This document shows, one piece after another, positions 39,046 to 51,330 of a DNA stretch of 64,000 nt. The stretch's first letter is position 1. Each line of letters opens with the position of its first letter. The notes below the pieces were generated by a model. The model did not search any database. It was not told where the DNA came from and saw only the letters and a program-made list of their open reading frames with translations. This stretch comes from Psoroptes ovis (Eukaryota; Arthropoda; Arachnida; Sarcoptiformes; Psoroptidae): positions 124,001-188,000 of the forward strand of contig PQWQ01000015.1 of assembly GCA_002943765.1 (NCBI GenBank), written 5' to 3'. A program made the translations under genes and the position numbers.

Positions 39046-41642
39046 GGTTTGTTTCAAAGTACCAGTGAATAATATATGATATTTATCAGTAAACTTAATG
39101 AATTATGATAATTTGAGAGATAGTCTCATGTAATTTTTGCTGATTATTGCCAAAACAAAGTTCCAACGACAATAATGATAATAGTTGATTGATGATTTTG
39201 ATTATGAGAAAAAAATGATAATAAAAATTATTTGATATGATTGAAATTGATGAAGATTATTTGTAAATCAAATTAAATATATTGTTATTATGATTATCAG
39301 TCAATAATTAAATAAATTATCAATGAATTATGATAAATCGGTGTGATAACAAGAATAATAACAATTATAATCTATCAAATGATATCAGATGAATTTTTAG
39401 GGTTGATCAATGTAATCAAATACAATTATATCAATGCACATTTATTGATATTTATATCGAAATATTTCAATTTATAAATTTTTTCAAAATTATTATTTTC
39501 ATCCAATAATCTTGTCGAATATTGATAAATATATTTTTGATGCTCAAATTTTTTCAAAATTATTAATGTTTGTGCTGTATCGGTTGATTGATTGACTGAT
39601 CGGTGATCATGATTATTAAATCAACACAAAAATTGAACTAAACAAAAATATAAAAACAATTAATTATTGTCTAATCTAATATATATTTATATTGAAAATT
39701 GAATCGATTATCATTGTATGGATGATTATAGAATGATATATGCGCGATGGTGTGATGATTGATCAATTTTTTTTTTCATTCGATATCAATTCATTCAATG
39801 ATTGATTGATTGATTAAGTGATTGTCTATTTTATTTTTCCAAACATACACATGTATTATTATTATTGATATTAGTGAAAAGATGAAATTATATTCATATT
39901 TTTTTCAACAAAAAAATAAAATCAAACAACAATTTATATTCTTTTTCAGAAAAATAAATTTGTCGAGTATTTGTGATCATCATCATCATCATCATCATTG
40001 TATTTTTGTTGATCATTGATGAGCGAATATCTATGTAAGCATGCATATTGTTCATACAATTGTATTGATCTATCTAGATTTCATTTATTATCATTATTAT
40101 TGTTATTATCATTAAACAATCAAATCCAACAAAAAAAATCCCATAACAGTTGTTTGTTTGTACGTGTGTCTGTCTGTATGAATGAATTGGTATGTGTATT
40201 ATTGATAATCGCCACCACCCACAAAGAAATAGACTGAAAATGCAAGATTTATCAATAAATTTCTTTAATAGCATACATGCAAAAATATATTTTTATGTGA
40301 TGTATGCATAGATTTATCAACAATAAACAGTTATGATACATTCATTTGATGATGATAATATTATCATTTTTTTTCTTTCTTTTTTTTCGATTATCATTGC
40401 AGAAATTAAAAACTAGAAATCTTCAATTATAATTTGAATTGAACCAGATACGACTAATTTGTCTTAGAATTTTGATTTTTTTTCTTGAGATTGTTGCTTT
40501 CGCAGCAAAAAAAAAATGATAATTCAAAATTTTGATAATGGTTTTTTTTCATAAAATATCCATTGATAGTTATAATCAATCGAACCATTGATGAGCACAT
40601 ACATATAATCTATCAATTTGATCGAATTTTGATATTTTGATTTGAAAAAAAAAGAAATTAAAACTGAAATTTGATTTTGAATTTATCACATGTCACCAAT
40701 GAAATGAAATAAGCATATTGATTGAGATTTTTTATCATGATGATTTTGTTCATGATAATGATGATGATTGTGTCGTTTTTTTGTTTGTACGCAAGAAATT
40801 TCGTTCTGAAATGACACCAAAACAATGTTCAGTCACAGGCTTTGATCATTGAAGAACAATTGAAGTCAATTGTCTTGATGATGAATTTGTCATCTTTGAT
40901 ATTTATCTGTTGTTTTTTGTTCTCTATGAAAATGACAAATTCAATTTCACAGTTTTTTTAGCTATTCAAATACAATTTTGTTCAGTTCAGACCGATTTTT
41001 AGAATCTTATAATTTGAAAAATACATTACTATATACTTTGTATATATTTTTGATACAAATATCATTATTTATATCATTTGATTTTATCGAATCTTGATAG
41101 GAAACATCATCTATGTTATAATTATCAATTGAAGTGTGTGTGTGTGTGTGTCTGTCTGTGGAAAATCTATGATTATTTCATTAATTGATACATCTTGCAT
41201 TTAATTTGACTAAAATTAAATTGGATATGGATCATTACTTACATTTATGAATTGATTAATCAATTATTGAAATTATCAGTAATCAAAAAAAAAAATTGTA
41301 ATAATAATAATAATAATAATAATGATAATATTTACCTTTTGAAGATAACAGAAAAATTTATTTATTTATTTTTCCTCTCGAATGATTGATTAAATGATTT
41401 TAAATCACATAAATTGATAATAAGTAAAATGATAAGTGATGATAAAATCAATGGTTACATGTTTTTAATCGTTTACAAGTACAAAAAATGAAAATTCTTT
41501 CAATATTTTTTTTTCTTCTTTTTTCTGATTATCTAAATGAAATGAAATATTTGTTGCCATATATTTTTGTTGCAGTGTGTTTTGAAGATGTGTGAAACAC
41601 AATAAAATAATAATGTGTGTCTGACTATTTTATTTATCATAG

Positions 41643-41676
41643 AATTATCTTAATTATCATTATTATTAAGATAATT
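41643..41676. promoter_or_regulatory. 12-bp inverted repeat carrying GATA sites
   Basis: AATTATCTTAAT (41643-41654) and its exact reverse complement ATTAAGATAATT (41665-41676) flank a 10-base spacer that holds a further TTATC-type site. Each arm contains AGATAA/TTATCT, the GATA-factor consensus. It lies about 2.6 kb upstream of the divergent GATA start codon. Confidence 0.4.
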
Positions 41677-43084
41677 ATAATCTTTGCCATACAATGCTGC
41701 TTAGATTATCCTTTTTTTCTGAAAATTTTATTGAGTATTTAAAATTATTATCATACATATTCATTGATTGATGATAATCATCATAAATTTATTGATTAAG
41801 TTAGTCATTCAATTATTATTATTATTGTTGTTATCATCATCATCATCATCATAAGCCGATAATAGTCAATTTGGCGCGATTCATATGTTTTATTATCGTT
41901 TTATCAAATAAAAAATATCATCCATTTTTTCATTATTTTGGGTACACAAAACACTATTTTCATCCTTAAGTTTTTTTTTTACATTTATTATTTTTCACTG
42001 AAAATCAATTAAACAAATTGTATTATCGCGTATTAAATTTTTATTATCATAATCAAAATTATGATCACCATCGTAACCACCACCACCACCATCACCACCA
42101 ATAGAAAATGATATGAAATTGTTAATATTAGTCAAGTTTTTCAAAAAAAAATCAAGAATCACTCAGAGATTAGCATATACTATGCATTATTTTCCCTTAT
42201 GGAACTATTTTTTTTTTTATTATTGAATATTAAGGTCTCATAAGTGATTTTCGTTTTTTGAATTTATTTTCTGTATTGATGAAAATATTATATGCATATA
42301 CAATTCATTATTATTATTACTGTACAACAATTAAACAATTGTATGATATTTATTTTTTACCAGAAATTTTTTTTCATTTGTTTACTCAAGTTTTTGTTTG
42401 CTCTTTGCGTGTATGTGTTTGTATGTATCAATACATAGGTTTGAAAAAAAATGTATTTTCAATTTTTTTATTTCATTTTATTCATTTCTTGACATAAACA
42501 CACACACACACACACACTAAAGCGATCATCAAACAAGCAAATAAAAAATAAAAAATGAATTGAAATAAAACTTTTTGACTATTTTTTTTCTGTCATAAAT
42601 GACAAACTATTGATTTGTCATTCGTACATAAATGTTGAAATGTTTTTAGAGAATTATTAAATGGTAATATTTGTATTTATTGTATTTATTTACCATCATC
42701 ATAATAAATATATGGAGCCAGATGTCAGATGTAGTCAGCTTTGTATTTTTTTTTTTTTATTTGAATTCTTTTTTTGTTGAAATTTTATTTCAAAAATTTA
42801 TTACAAATTTCTATCAATCAATCATTTTATCGAAAATTTTCAAATTAAAATATTCTTTTCGGCAAAAATTTTTACCAGAAATTATTTGGTGAAAAAAAAA
42901 ATATCAAATTACCGGAAAATTTTTTTTCTAGCATTCAATAATATTTTCCAATTGAAAAAATTTCTGGTTTTTTTTATGAGAGGGAATATCATCTGCGAAA
43001 AAAATTGATTCTAACATGTTGTTGCATGTTGTTTTATTTGCTGGTAAAACTCCATACGGTCATGTTTATACCTTTTCACTGATT

Positions 43085-43110
43085 AAAAAAAAAAAAAAAA
43101 AAAAAAAAAA
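43085..43110 (+). repeat. Poly-A tract, 26 A
   Basis: An uninterrupted run of 26 A. No retroelement body or target duplication was recognised next to it. Confidence 0.9.
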
Positions 43111-43274
43111 GACTATCTAACACCAATGCATATTACAAATTACATAACATCAATCAAATCCATATTATCATATATCGATAACAAATGTCGATAATATCAA
43201 ATACTAATTATACGAAAAATCAAGATAAAGAATTTCAATTGATCATTATTTGTATTTATATGAGATATATTGCT

Positions 43275-43285
43275 GATAACTTATC
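43275..43285. promoter_or_regulatory. Palindromic double GATA site
   Basis: GATAACTTATC is two inverted GATA cores around one base, an arrangement that two-finger GATA proteins can bind with both fingers. It is about 4.2 kb upstream of the divergent GATA gene. Function is inferred from the motif. Confidence 0.35.
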
Positions 43286-45742
43286 GGTCAGTAAAAATGA
43301 TCATTTGATAATTCAATGTGATATTTTATCATACTGAAAAAAAAACTGATAATATACAAAATTTCAATGTTAATCCTGATAATTTGTTTCTACTGCTCTA
43401 AACCTTAAATTGTATCAGAAAATTTATTGATTATAATCAACAACGACAACCAATGATGATAGATTGAAAATTGTCTTGGTGATTATTTTATTATTATTAT
43501 TATTATTATTGCATGATAATTTGATGATGATGAACTAATAATATTTGATGATTAATCATCATCATCATCATCATCATCATCAATATAATCAGCCATCAAA
43601 CAGATGTGTGGTTAATCGATGTCTCGCTTATTTATGTATGATATTTGATTATTATTAGATCAAGATTAGATATAAAAATTTTTGATTTATTTTTTTGCTT
43701 TGATTTTCATTCAGAAAAAAAATGTAATTTTTTTTCCTATTATTTATCATAACGAATTATAATTTGTGATTCAATTTATGTACGTATGTATATCATTGTG
43801 ATAATGCTCTTGTGTATATGCTTGCCACAAGCAAGATAAGCAATAAAAACAAACAATAAACATGAATATTGAAATATAAAAAATCATAATCTGTTAATCT
43901 GATAATCATAATTTGTTTTCTTTTGGATCATTTGAATTTATTTGTTTCATGTATTCATTTTCATTTTAATCGACATTAGAACAACCATCGAAAATTGTTT
44001 GTGTGTGAAATCCGCTTTGAAATTTTATGTTTTCAATAAGTTTGTGGCAGAATTTCAACAAATGAATTTACCTGTTGGTGTTCACTTTGTGTTCAATGAA
44101 TTTTTTTCGATTGTGATATTCGATATAAATTTTGCAATTTAAAATTGAATTCGACAATTTAAATATGAATTATTTTCATCAGTTTTGTTTTATTTTGTTT
44201 TGATTTCAATGTTTTTTTTTCTAATCATCGATTGATCGAAATCCAAAATGTTTATTTCTTTTTGAAAAACAAAAAAATTTCATTTCTATTTTTGTTCAAA
44301 AATTTTGTTCACAAACTTTGATTTCAGATTTGTTCAATTTGTTCATTTGTATTTGAAATTCGAATTGATATATCTTTGAATTTGAATGGAAAATTTTTTC
44401 AAATTTTTTTGTTTTGTTTCTATTTCTATTTCAATTTTTTTTTTTCGTTATGTTTCAAATAACAATTTCAACATTGGACTTTGAATTTGTTATGATAAAC
44501 TTTATGCCATTTTATTTATTATTATTATTATTATTATGAAAATAAACCAAATATTTACACATTCAACAAATATTCAATGAATGTTTGTTGTTTCATTTTA
44601 TATTCATCACATTTATTTTTCAATATTTCAATTATTTATTTTACAAAAAATTTATTCCTGAGAAAATGTATGACTTATTCAAATGTTTGTGTGTATGAGT
44701 GAATTATTTTGATGAAGAAAAAATTTTTTTGATTTCATTTTCTCCAAAACGAAAAATCATCAAATCTCCTCAAATTAAATTCGATAATCATTCATTCATA
44801 TCAATCAATTTATCAATTTCTCATTTTCTTCAAATCAAATCAATCAATCAATTGATTCGATTTGATTTGATTTTATGAAGTGTAAAATTTTTAACCATTT
44901 AAAAGATAAGAAAAAACCAATAAAATCCTCAACAATGCAAACGACATTATTGAAAAGGAAAAAACATCCAAAACATTGAACATTATTCAATCAATGAAAT
45001 AATAATAATAATTATTATTACATGCTTTAAAATTATTTGAAATTCAATTTGAAATAATTATTTTTCAATCACATTTATAGAGTCAAATATAATACGAATG
45101 AATGAATTGCTAAATGAATTTTCTATAATTATTTAATTCAATTCGAAATCATTTATGTTCGATAATATCTTTGCTATTTCATTTTGTTCGCATTAATAAT
45201 GATGATGATGATAATAATATTATTAATATAAATGAAATAATATTCATCATAATTTGCCGATGGCTTTTATTTAATTTGGTATTTTTTTTTTCTTAAATTG
45301 ATTTTGCTTTTCTGCTCTACAAAACAACAACACCGAAAAAAAAAACAGTCATTCGCTGGCTATTTTTTTTTTCCACTGGCAAATGCCTGGCGACAGTTAG
45401 ACTGTTTGACAGAAAGAAAATTGCCCAAGATGCTAAAAAAACCAAGAAAAGAAAACAAAAATATGGCAAAAATAAAATTGAATGTATTACTTATCAAAAA
45501 ACAAACACCATATATTCTGTTTAGGCAAAATAAGATGGAAAAAAATCGAAATAAGAGAAAAAATATCAAAAGAAAAACTTTCAAATTTCTCCAAAATACA
45601 TGGAAAATGAAGCTTTTTTTCTTCTTCAAAGCTTTAAAATAATTTTCCATTAACAAAATTTTTAATGAAATATCATAATAATAATAATAATCTCTCGTAT
45701 ATTCATTTCATTTCGAATGAAAAAAAAAATCATTTTCTCCAC

Positions 45743-45743
<1 letters not shown>

Positions 45744-45774
<31 letters not shown>
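45744..45774 (+). repeat. Poly-A tract, about 31 A
   Basis: The longest homopolymer in the window. No element was recognised upstream of it. Confidence 0.9.
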
Positions 45775-45777
<3 letters not shown>

Positions 45778-47758
45778 TTTTGATGAATTAAATTAAAAAA
45801 ATGAAAAATACTAAGAAAAAAAACTTTTAGAAAAAATATACAGAAAAATCAAATGATACATTTCAAGTGAATCAATACACATACGCACACACACACACAC
45901 ACACACCATACATACAAAGTTGTTCGGCAAATTTATAAGCAAAAATATTTTTGAAAATAAATATTTATTTGAAATAATTATTATTATTATTTCCATTATT
46001 TTTGCCGTACAAAATTTTCAATTAAAATCAAGCAAAAAAAAAACTTTTAATAAGAAGTAAAAAAAATATCAAACAAACAAACAAAAAATTAAAGTCCTTC
46101 AATGATGATAATATTAATAATAATCATCATCATCATAATGAGTAGCGCCTTAATGGCGCCATACAAAACTTATAATTTTTATTTTTGACTTTTTACTTTT
46201 CATTCTAATTAAAAAAGAAAAAACTGTTGGAAATGAAACAATCATTCACTCCATACATTCATTCATTCAATCATTTATTTATTTATAAAAGTAAAATTTA
46301 AAAAATTGTCCATAAATAATAATTTTTATTATTGATGCTTGAAATGATGAATGAATTTATGATAATAATAATAATAATGATTATGATTGTGATTTAATGA
46401 GAACAAATGAATGAATGATTTGAATGAAAGGGGAGAAAAATAAAATGTTATTTTGTTTCATACAAAAATTTACGGATTCATAATCTCGAGTCAATCTAAT
46501 TTCATTTTTTTTGAATTTTAATTTCATCTTTGAAATTATTTATCACATTACTTGTTTCATGTTTGTCGCTCTCTCAATACATTTAATATGTATTTCGAAT
46601 ATGATGCGCATCAATCATCGTCAGATGATGATGATGATGATGATCAGTGACAAGTGAAATGTGTGAAATTTTTCAATTTAAATTCAAAATGAAGTATTGA
46701 AAAAAAAATTGAAATAAAATAAAATCAATTCACTCGATGTGTTTGAATGTGAGTTTGCTTATTATCATTATCATTATTTAAACAAAAAAAATTCAATTTG
46801 CCAGATGTATGATCTATGTGTGTGGATATCGATGGTATGGATGTTTTTTTATTTTATTTTTTTGAATGTTTTCAGTGTATCATCATCATCATACATTTAA
46901 AAATGATGTGTTTGTATTTATTTTATTTCTTTTTTTTTTAAATTTTTTATTTCATTTTATTTCTTTGACACTTTTTATGAAAATGACATATTCGTAAAGC
47001 AACAGAGAAAAATAATGTTGACACTATTTTGCTGTTGTGGATTATTTTTTTTTTCCATAAAATACTTGTATGTGTGTGTGTGTGTGTGTGTGATTGACCG
47101 GCTAGAAAATATTTTTTTTATTTCTTATTTTTTCATATTAATAATAATGATACTTCAGAACAATTTGTCAATTTCGAAAAAAAGAATCGTTTGTTGAAAT
47201 TGATAACATAAAATCAAATAAAAATGAATGAAATTAATCATCATAATAATATGGTCTTTGCTTGATTCAAATGTTTTTGCTTGATTCAAGAATGAAATCA
47301 CAAATGAAAAATTGTGCAGAATTTTGATTTCAATTTGATTTCATTTTTGATAATTTTTTTTCCAATTTTTTTTCTTGAATATTGAAATATTCAAATTGAT
47401 CATCAAAACTTCAAAATTTGATGATGATGATTATGATGATGATTAGTATTACTATTTTCGATTGTCTGGCAATATATGCTTTTCATTTCATTTCATTTCA
47501 CTTCATTTCATTGATTATGATATGATTGTAATATGAAACTTTTTTTGATTGATAAGATTAGAAGAAGTAAAAAGAAAAAATTGAATAATTCAATTTTATT
47601 CGTCTTTTTTTTGAATTAAGGTCAAAGGTTGATCAATGATGATGATGATGCTGGTGATGAATGATAGTCATAGTGAATCAATAGAATGATTTGGTTTAAA
47701 GATTTGAGCATTGAATAATTTTATTTTTCATTTAAAATTTTGGTTACATTACATAAAT

Positions 47759-47781
47759 GTCGCTATCTGTTGTTTGAAAAT
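47759..47781 (+). repeat. Dispersed 23-bp motif, copy 2
   Basis: It starts GTCGCTATCTGTTGTTTGAA and differs at one base from the copy at 11095-11117. It lies about 190 bp beyond the stop codon of the Ala/Gly/Lys-rich gene (47969). Confidence 0.6.
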
Positions 47782-47968
47782 ATAAAATTTTTGTCATAAA
47801 AAAATTGAAAAAATTTAACAAAAAAAATTTTAGATTTATAATTTAATCGGTTTTTTTTCCATAATTTTTCCTTCTGTAAAATAATAAGAAATTGACTGAT
47901 AAGATTCATAATTTGATCAATTATTTTAGGTGATAATGATAATTTTTTCCATCATTCGATTGGGAAAA

Positions 47969-48802
47969 TTATTTTCCAACACCTTTGAAAGCTTTTGCGC
48001 CACCTTTCTTGAATGCTCCTTTAGCACCGGCTGCAGCACCTTTTTTACCTGTAAAAATGGAATGAATCAATCTCTTGGTTTTAAAAGGACAATTTATAAT
48101 CATAACTTACCAGCAGCTTTACCAAATACGGCACCTTTTTTGCCACCTTTAGCGAAACCAGCAGCACCAGCTTTTTTGACTCCTTTCTTGCTACCTTTTT
48201 TGCCTGCAGCCAAACCGCCAGCTGCAAATTTACCACCTTTCTTGCCGGCAGCTCCAGCAGCACCACCAGCCGCGAAGGCACCTCCAGCTTTACCGAATTT
48301 AAAGCCTTGAGCCATACCGAATGTTTTGACAGCGCCGAATTTCTTGTTGAAACCAGCACCACCTACTTTACCGAATTTACCGGCTTTACCGAATTTTCCA
48401 CCTTTGGCGAATGCTGCGCCAGCTGCTCCTGCTTTTCCACCCTTTTTGACACCTGCTGCACCACCAGCGGCACCAGCAGCAAAGGCACCTTTTTTGCCAC
48501 CTTTTGCGCCAGCAGCAGCTCCGGCCTTGCCTCCTGCTTTGAAACCAGCAGCACCAGCTTTGGCTCCTTTAGCGCCAGCTCCAGCTGCACCTGCGGCAAC
48601 AGCACCGGCCGCACCAGACTCAGCTACAGCTAAATCCATTTCTGATGCATCTGCTGCGAAATCATCTTCCATTTCTTGTGCGAAAACAGCACAAGCGAAC
48701 AAAGCAAGACTGAGAACAATCTGAAATACAAATAAAAACATAGGCATGAAAATATCCTAAAATAAATATTAAAATAGTAATAATTACCAATTGAAATTTC
48801 AT
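47969..48802 (-). CDS. Secreted Ala/Gly/Lys-rich protein, copy A
   Basis: Three exons, 48802-48788 (15 nt, encoding MKFQL), 48720-48111 and 48048-47969, all GT-AG and phase-consistent, give 234 aa. The first two exons together encode a signal peptide (MKFQLIVLSLALFACAVFAQ). A short acidic segment (EMEDDFAADASEMDLAV) follows, then about 190 residues made almost only of Ala, Gly, Lys and some Phe in KGG, AGAA and FGK repeats, ending KAFKGVGK. The mature protein is strongly basic and probably disordered or fibrous. I do not recognise the family; a structural (cuticle, cement or silk-like) or surface-active cationic role is possible. The open frame extended upstream to 48747 (MPMFLF) reads intron. 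A sister copy with identical exon lengths lies at 50418-51239. A TATA box is at 48901-48908. Confidence 0.88.
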
Positions 48803-48900
48803 TTTGATATTTAAAGTTGATTTTTTTTTCAAAATTATGAATCAATAAATTAAAAAATGAAACAAATGTGAATGATAATATTTTGATCCAAAATAGATTG

Positions 48901-48908
48901 CTTTTATA
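48901..48908 (-). promoter_or_regulatory. TATA box of copy A
   Basis: On the minus strand this reads TATAAAAG within GTATAAAAGCAAT, about 100 bp before the start codon at 48802. The same GTATAAAAGCAAT string precedes copy B, so it is conserved between the duplicates. Confidence 0.7.
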
Positions 48909-49380
48909 CTAAAATTTAGAAATGAAATTCTCAAATATATCCATAGGAAAATGCAATCAAAATTCAATGTGAATAACAGAAATATGCAAAACAATCAATT
49001 TGTTCAATGTGAAACCGAATAATAATTATTATTATTTTTATAATTAATACATGAATGAATCCGGTGTTTATACAGGTAATTTTCAACCAATTATGGTTTC
49101 ATTTTAATTAACATTAAATGAAATATATAAAGTCATGCATAAAATAGACTTATTTTATTTTATTTTTCCGCTTTATTTAAAATACAAAATCATTCTAAGC
49201 ACAGTTAAAGTAGAAAATTACACATATTTTTCCTTAGAAAAAAAATATTTATTTCAATGTTAACGACAAAAATACCAAACATTTCTATGCATGTTTTTTA
49301 AGCAGCAATAATTTAATCCAATGTGATGCTTGTTATGTATCCGGTTCAACATACGACTGATTAATTGAATTTATTTCATT

Positions 49381-50040
49381 TCAAAATTTAAAAATACGAT
49401 TTCGAGCACTTTTAGGTAAACGATAATCTTCGTATTGTTTTCCATTTTCAATGATATCTTTTTCTTGTTTAATTAATTCATCAATCAAATATCGTGTGAA
49501 TTTTCCACGTAAATTTTTTGGTAATTTAATTACAGATGGACATGGACATTGTCCAATCACTTCACACATACAGAATCGTTTACGATTTACACCAAATATT
49601 GCATCATTTTCTTCGCTATTCTGTTTCACATTGATCATTGCTTCAAATGATAATTGATCATTATTTTTACCGATTGTTTTGATTAAACGACACATTATTT
49701 GTTCTTTGGTTTGTGTATCACAATCAAACAATATATCTTGACCATTATGTAACCAACAACGTATGAAAGGATTTGGAGTCATTTCTAAAAATCTAATAAT
49801 CTGTACTTTTGGATTAATGTATTGTATTTGTGATATATGCCAAAAATAAAATTCACGCAAACCAATATGTGCATCGTGTTGAGGATATAATAGATGATTT
49901 TGATTTTGTTTTCGATATTGTTTCCAATACATATTATAATGTATTTCGATTATCTTTACATCATTTTTTAAAATTAATTTACAATTTTTCAGATAAGGCA
50001 ATGTACGACGAATTGGTGATGGTCCGAATAAGAAACCCAT
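49381..50040 (-). CDS. mRpS25: Mitochondrial small-subunit ribosomal protein mS25
   Basis: A single-exon gene of 219 aa (about 173 in human). The N-terminus PIRRTLPYLKN and the segment QIQYINPKVQI..FLEMTPNPFIRCWLHNGQDILFD match mS25 (PIRRTLQYL, QIQYKNPWVQI, MTPSPFLRFYLDSG). The C-terminal CMCEVIGQCPCPSVIKLPKNLRGKF corresponds to the conserved Cys-rich ending. In mammalian mitoribosomes Cys residues of mS25 help hold an iron-sulphur cluster at its contact with bS16m; several Cys are kept here. It has a fold like thioredoxin-type L51/S25 proteins. An insertion around residues 40-60 and a longer C-terminal tail account for the extra length. It sits on the same strand between the two Ala/Gly/Lys-rich genes, an arrangement that probably arose by their duplication around it. 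Confidence 0.9.
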   Translation of the reverse strand: MGFLFGPSPIRRTLPYLKNCKLILKNDVKIIEIHYNMYWKQYRKQNQNHLLYPQHDAHIGLREFYFWHISQIQYINPKVQIIRFLEMTPNPFIRCWLHNGQDILFDCDTQTKEQIMCRLIKTIGKNNDQLSFEAMINVKQNSEENDAIFGVNRKRFCMCEVIGQCPCPSVIKLPKNLRGKFTRYLIDELIKQEKDIIENGKQYEDYRLPKSARNRIFKF

Positions 50041-50417
50041 GATGCTTTTTCAAACAATTTTGCTGAGATTTCGAATTAGAAATAGAAAAGCAACGAATAT
50101 TTCTATTTCTATATTGTTCAATGCATGTGTAGAAATACATTCCTAAAAATGAACATTTTTATTTTTTGTCAGAATGAAAAGGGCTATTCATAAATGAATT
50201 TGTTGAAATATCAAATATGATAGCAGAATTCGGTATTTTATCAAGAGAATCAATGCATTTAAAATTAATGGGATAATTTTTTTTTTTGTAAAAAAATTCA
50301 TATTTTATTCAATTTTTAATCAACAAAATTACAAATTTCCCTTTATGGCGCAATCGAATGATATTGAATAATTATTTTTTGAGAAAAGTAGACTGCAAAT
50401 TATTAATCGAATCCATT
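50041..50417. other. Spacer between mS25 and copy B
   Basis: 377 bp containing the mS25 promoter and the 3' end of copy B. No TATA box for mS25 is evident. Confidence 0.5.
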
Positions 50418-51239
50418 CTATTTACCAATTCCTTTACCGGCTTTTTTGCCACCTTTCTTGAATGCTCCCTTAGCACCGGCTGCTGCACCTTTTTTACCTG
50501 GAAAAAATGATATCCATCAATTTTACGCCGTAAAATGATAATTTATCACCACAACTTACCAGCAGCTTTACCAAATACGGCACCTTTTTTGCCACCTTTG
50601 GCGAAACCAGCAGCAGCAGCACCTTTAGCACCTTTCTTGAAACCTTTTTTGCCAGCCGCAAGACCACCAGCAGCGAATTTGCCACCTTTCTTACCGGTAG
50701 CTCCAGCAGCACCACCAGCAGCGAACGCTCCACCGGCTTTACCGAATTTAAAGCCTTGAGCCATACCGAATGTTTTGACAGCGCCGAATTTCTTGTTGAA
50801 ACCAGCACCACCTACTTTGGCAAATTTACCAGCTTTTCCGAATTTGGCACCTTTGGCAAAAGCTGCACCAGCTGCTCCTGCTTTTCCACCCTTTTTGACG
50901 CCTGCTGCACCACCAGCGGCACCAGCAGCAAATGCACCTTTTTTGCCACCTTTTGCGCCAGCAGCAGCTCCGGCTTTGCCTCCTGCTTTGAAACCAGCTG
51001 CACCAGCTTTGGCTCCTTTAGCGCCAGCTCCAGCTGCACCTGCGGCAACAGCACCGGCACCGGCAGATTCAGCAACAGCTAAATCCATTTCTGATGCATC
51101 TGCTGCGAAATCATCGTCCATTTCTTGTGCGAAAACAGCACAAGCGAATACGGCAAAACCGAGAACAATCTAAGGAATGAAAAATAAATATATTCAGGTG
51201 AAAAATAATTTAAAGATAAATTACCAATTGAAATTTCAT
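50418..51239 (-). CDS. Secreted Ala/Gly/Lys-rich protein, copy B
   Basis: Three exons, 51239-51225, 51169-50560 and 50497-50418, have coding lengths 15, 610 and 80 nt, exactly as in copy A, and give 234 aa. The signal peptide MKFQLIVLGFAVFACAVFAQ is followed by the acidic stretch EMDDDFAADASEMDLAV and the basic Ala/Gly/Lys/Phe repeat region, ending KKAGKGIGK. Most residues agree with copy A, and long nucleotide stretches are identical, including third codon positions around the FNKKFGAVKTFGMAQGFKFG segment. This points to a recent duplication or gene conversion. Differences are concentrated in the repeat tail (for example GFKKGAKGAAAAG against GSKKGVKKAGAAG). The function is unknown; high, TATA-driven expression is likely. 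GC content is much higher than in neighbouring genes because Ala and Gly codons dominate. Confidence 0.88.
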
Positions 51240-51322
51240 TTTTAAGGTTGAATTTTTTTTTGTTAATCAATTATAATATGAACAATGATTTGATAATGAT
51301 TGTTTAACTCGAAAAAAAATTG

Positions 51323-51330
51323 CTTTTATA
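51323..51330 (-). promoter_or_regulatory. TATA box of copy B
   Basis: TATAAAAG on the minus strand within GTATAAAAGCAAT, about 85 bp before the start codon at 51239. Further upstream, TCCGGTGTT (51421) and a TTTTCCGCTTT block (about 51474) are also shared with copy A (49060 and about 49165). Confidence 0.7.

Larger units (their letters stand above)
39046..47968. other. Gene-poor upstream region of the divergent GATA gene
   Basis: About 8.9 kb without a supported exon, rich in microsatellites. WGATAR sites are frequent, including two strong palindromic arrangements at 41643-41676 and 43275-43285, and there are long poly-A runs at 43085-43110 and 45744-45774. It probably contains the promoter and enhancers of the minus-strand GATA gene, plus the 3' end of the secreted-protein gene at its right edge. 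Confidence 0.45.

Noticed and set aside
43085..43110. Poly-A tail of a retrotransposed element
   Set aside because: No target duplication, no LINE/SINE body and no processed gene upstream. Same for the tract at 45744-45774.
45298..45656. 114-codon Lys-rich and 98-codon Phe-rich frames on opposite strands
   Set aside because: Composition simply mirrors A-rich/T-rich sequence; no domain and no introns.
48326..48724. Long Ala/Pro-rich plus-strand frame (also 50775-51173 in copy B)
   Set aside because: It is the antisense shadow of the Ala/Gly/Lys-rich genes. GC-rich Gly/Ala codons leave the opposite frames free of stops. There are no matching splice sites or start.
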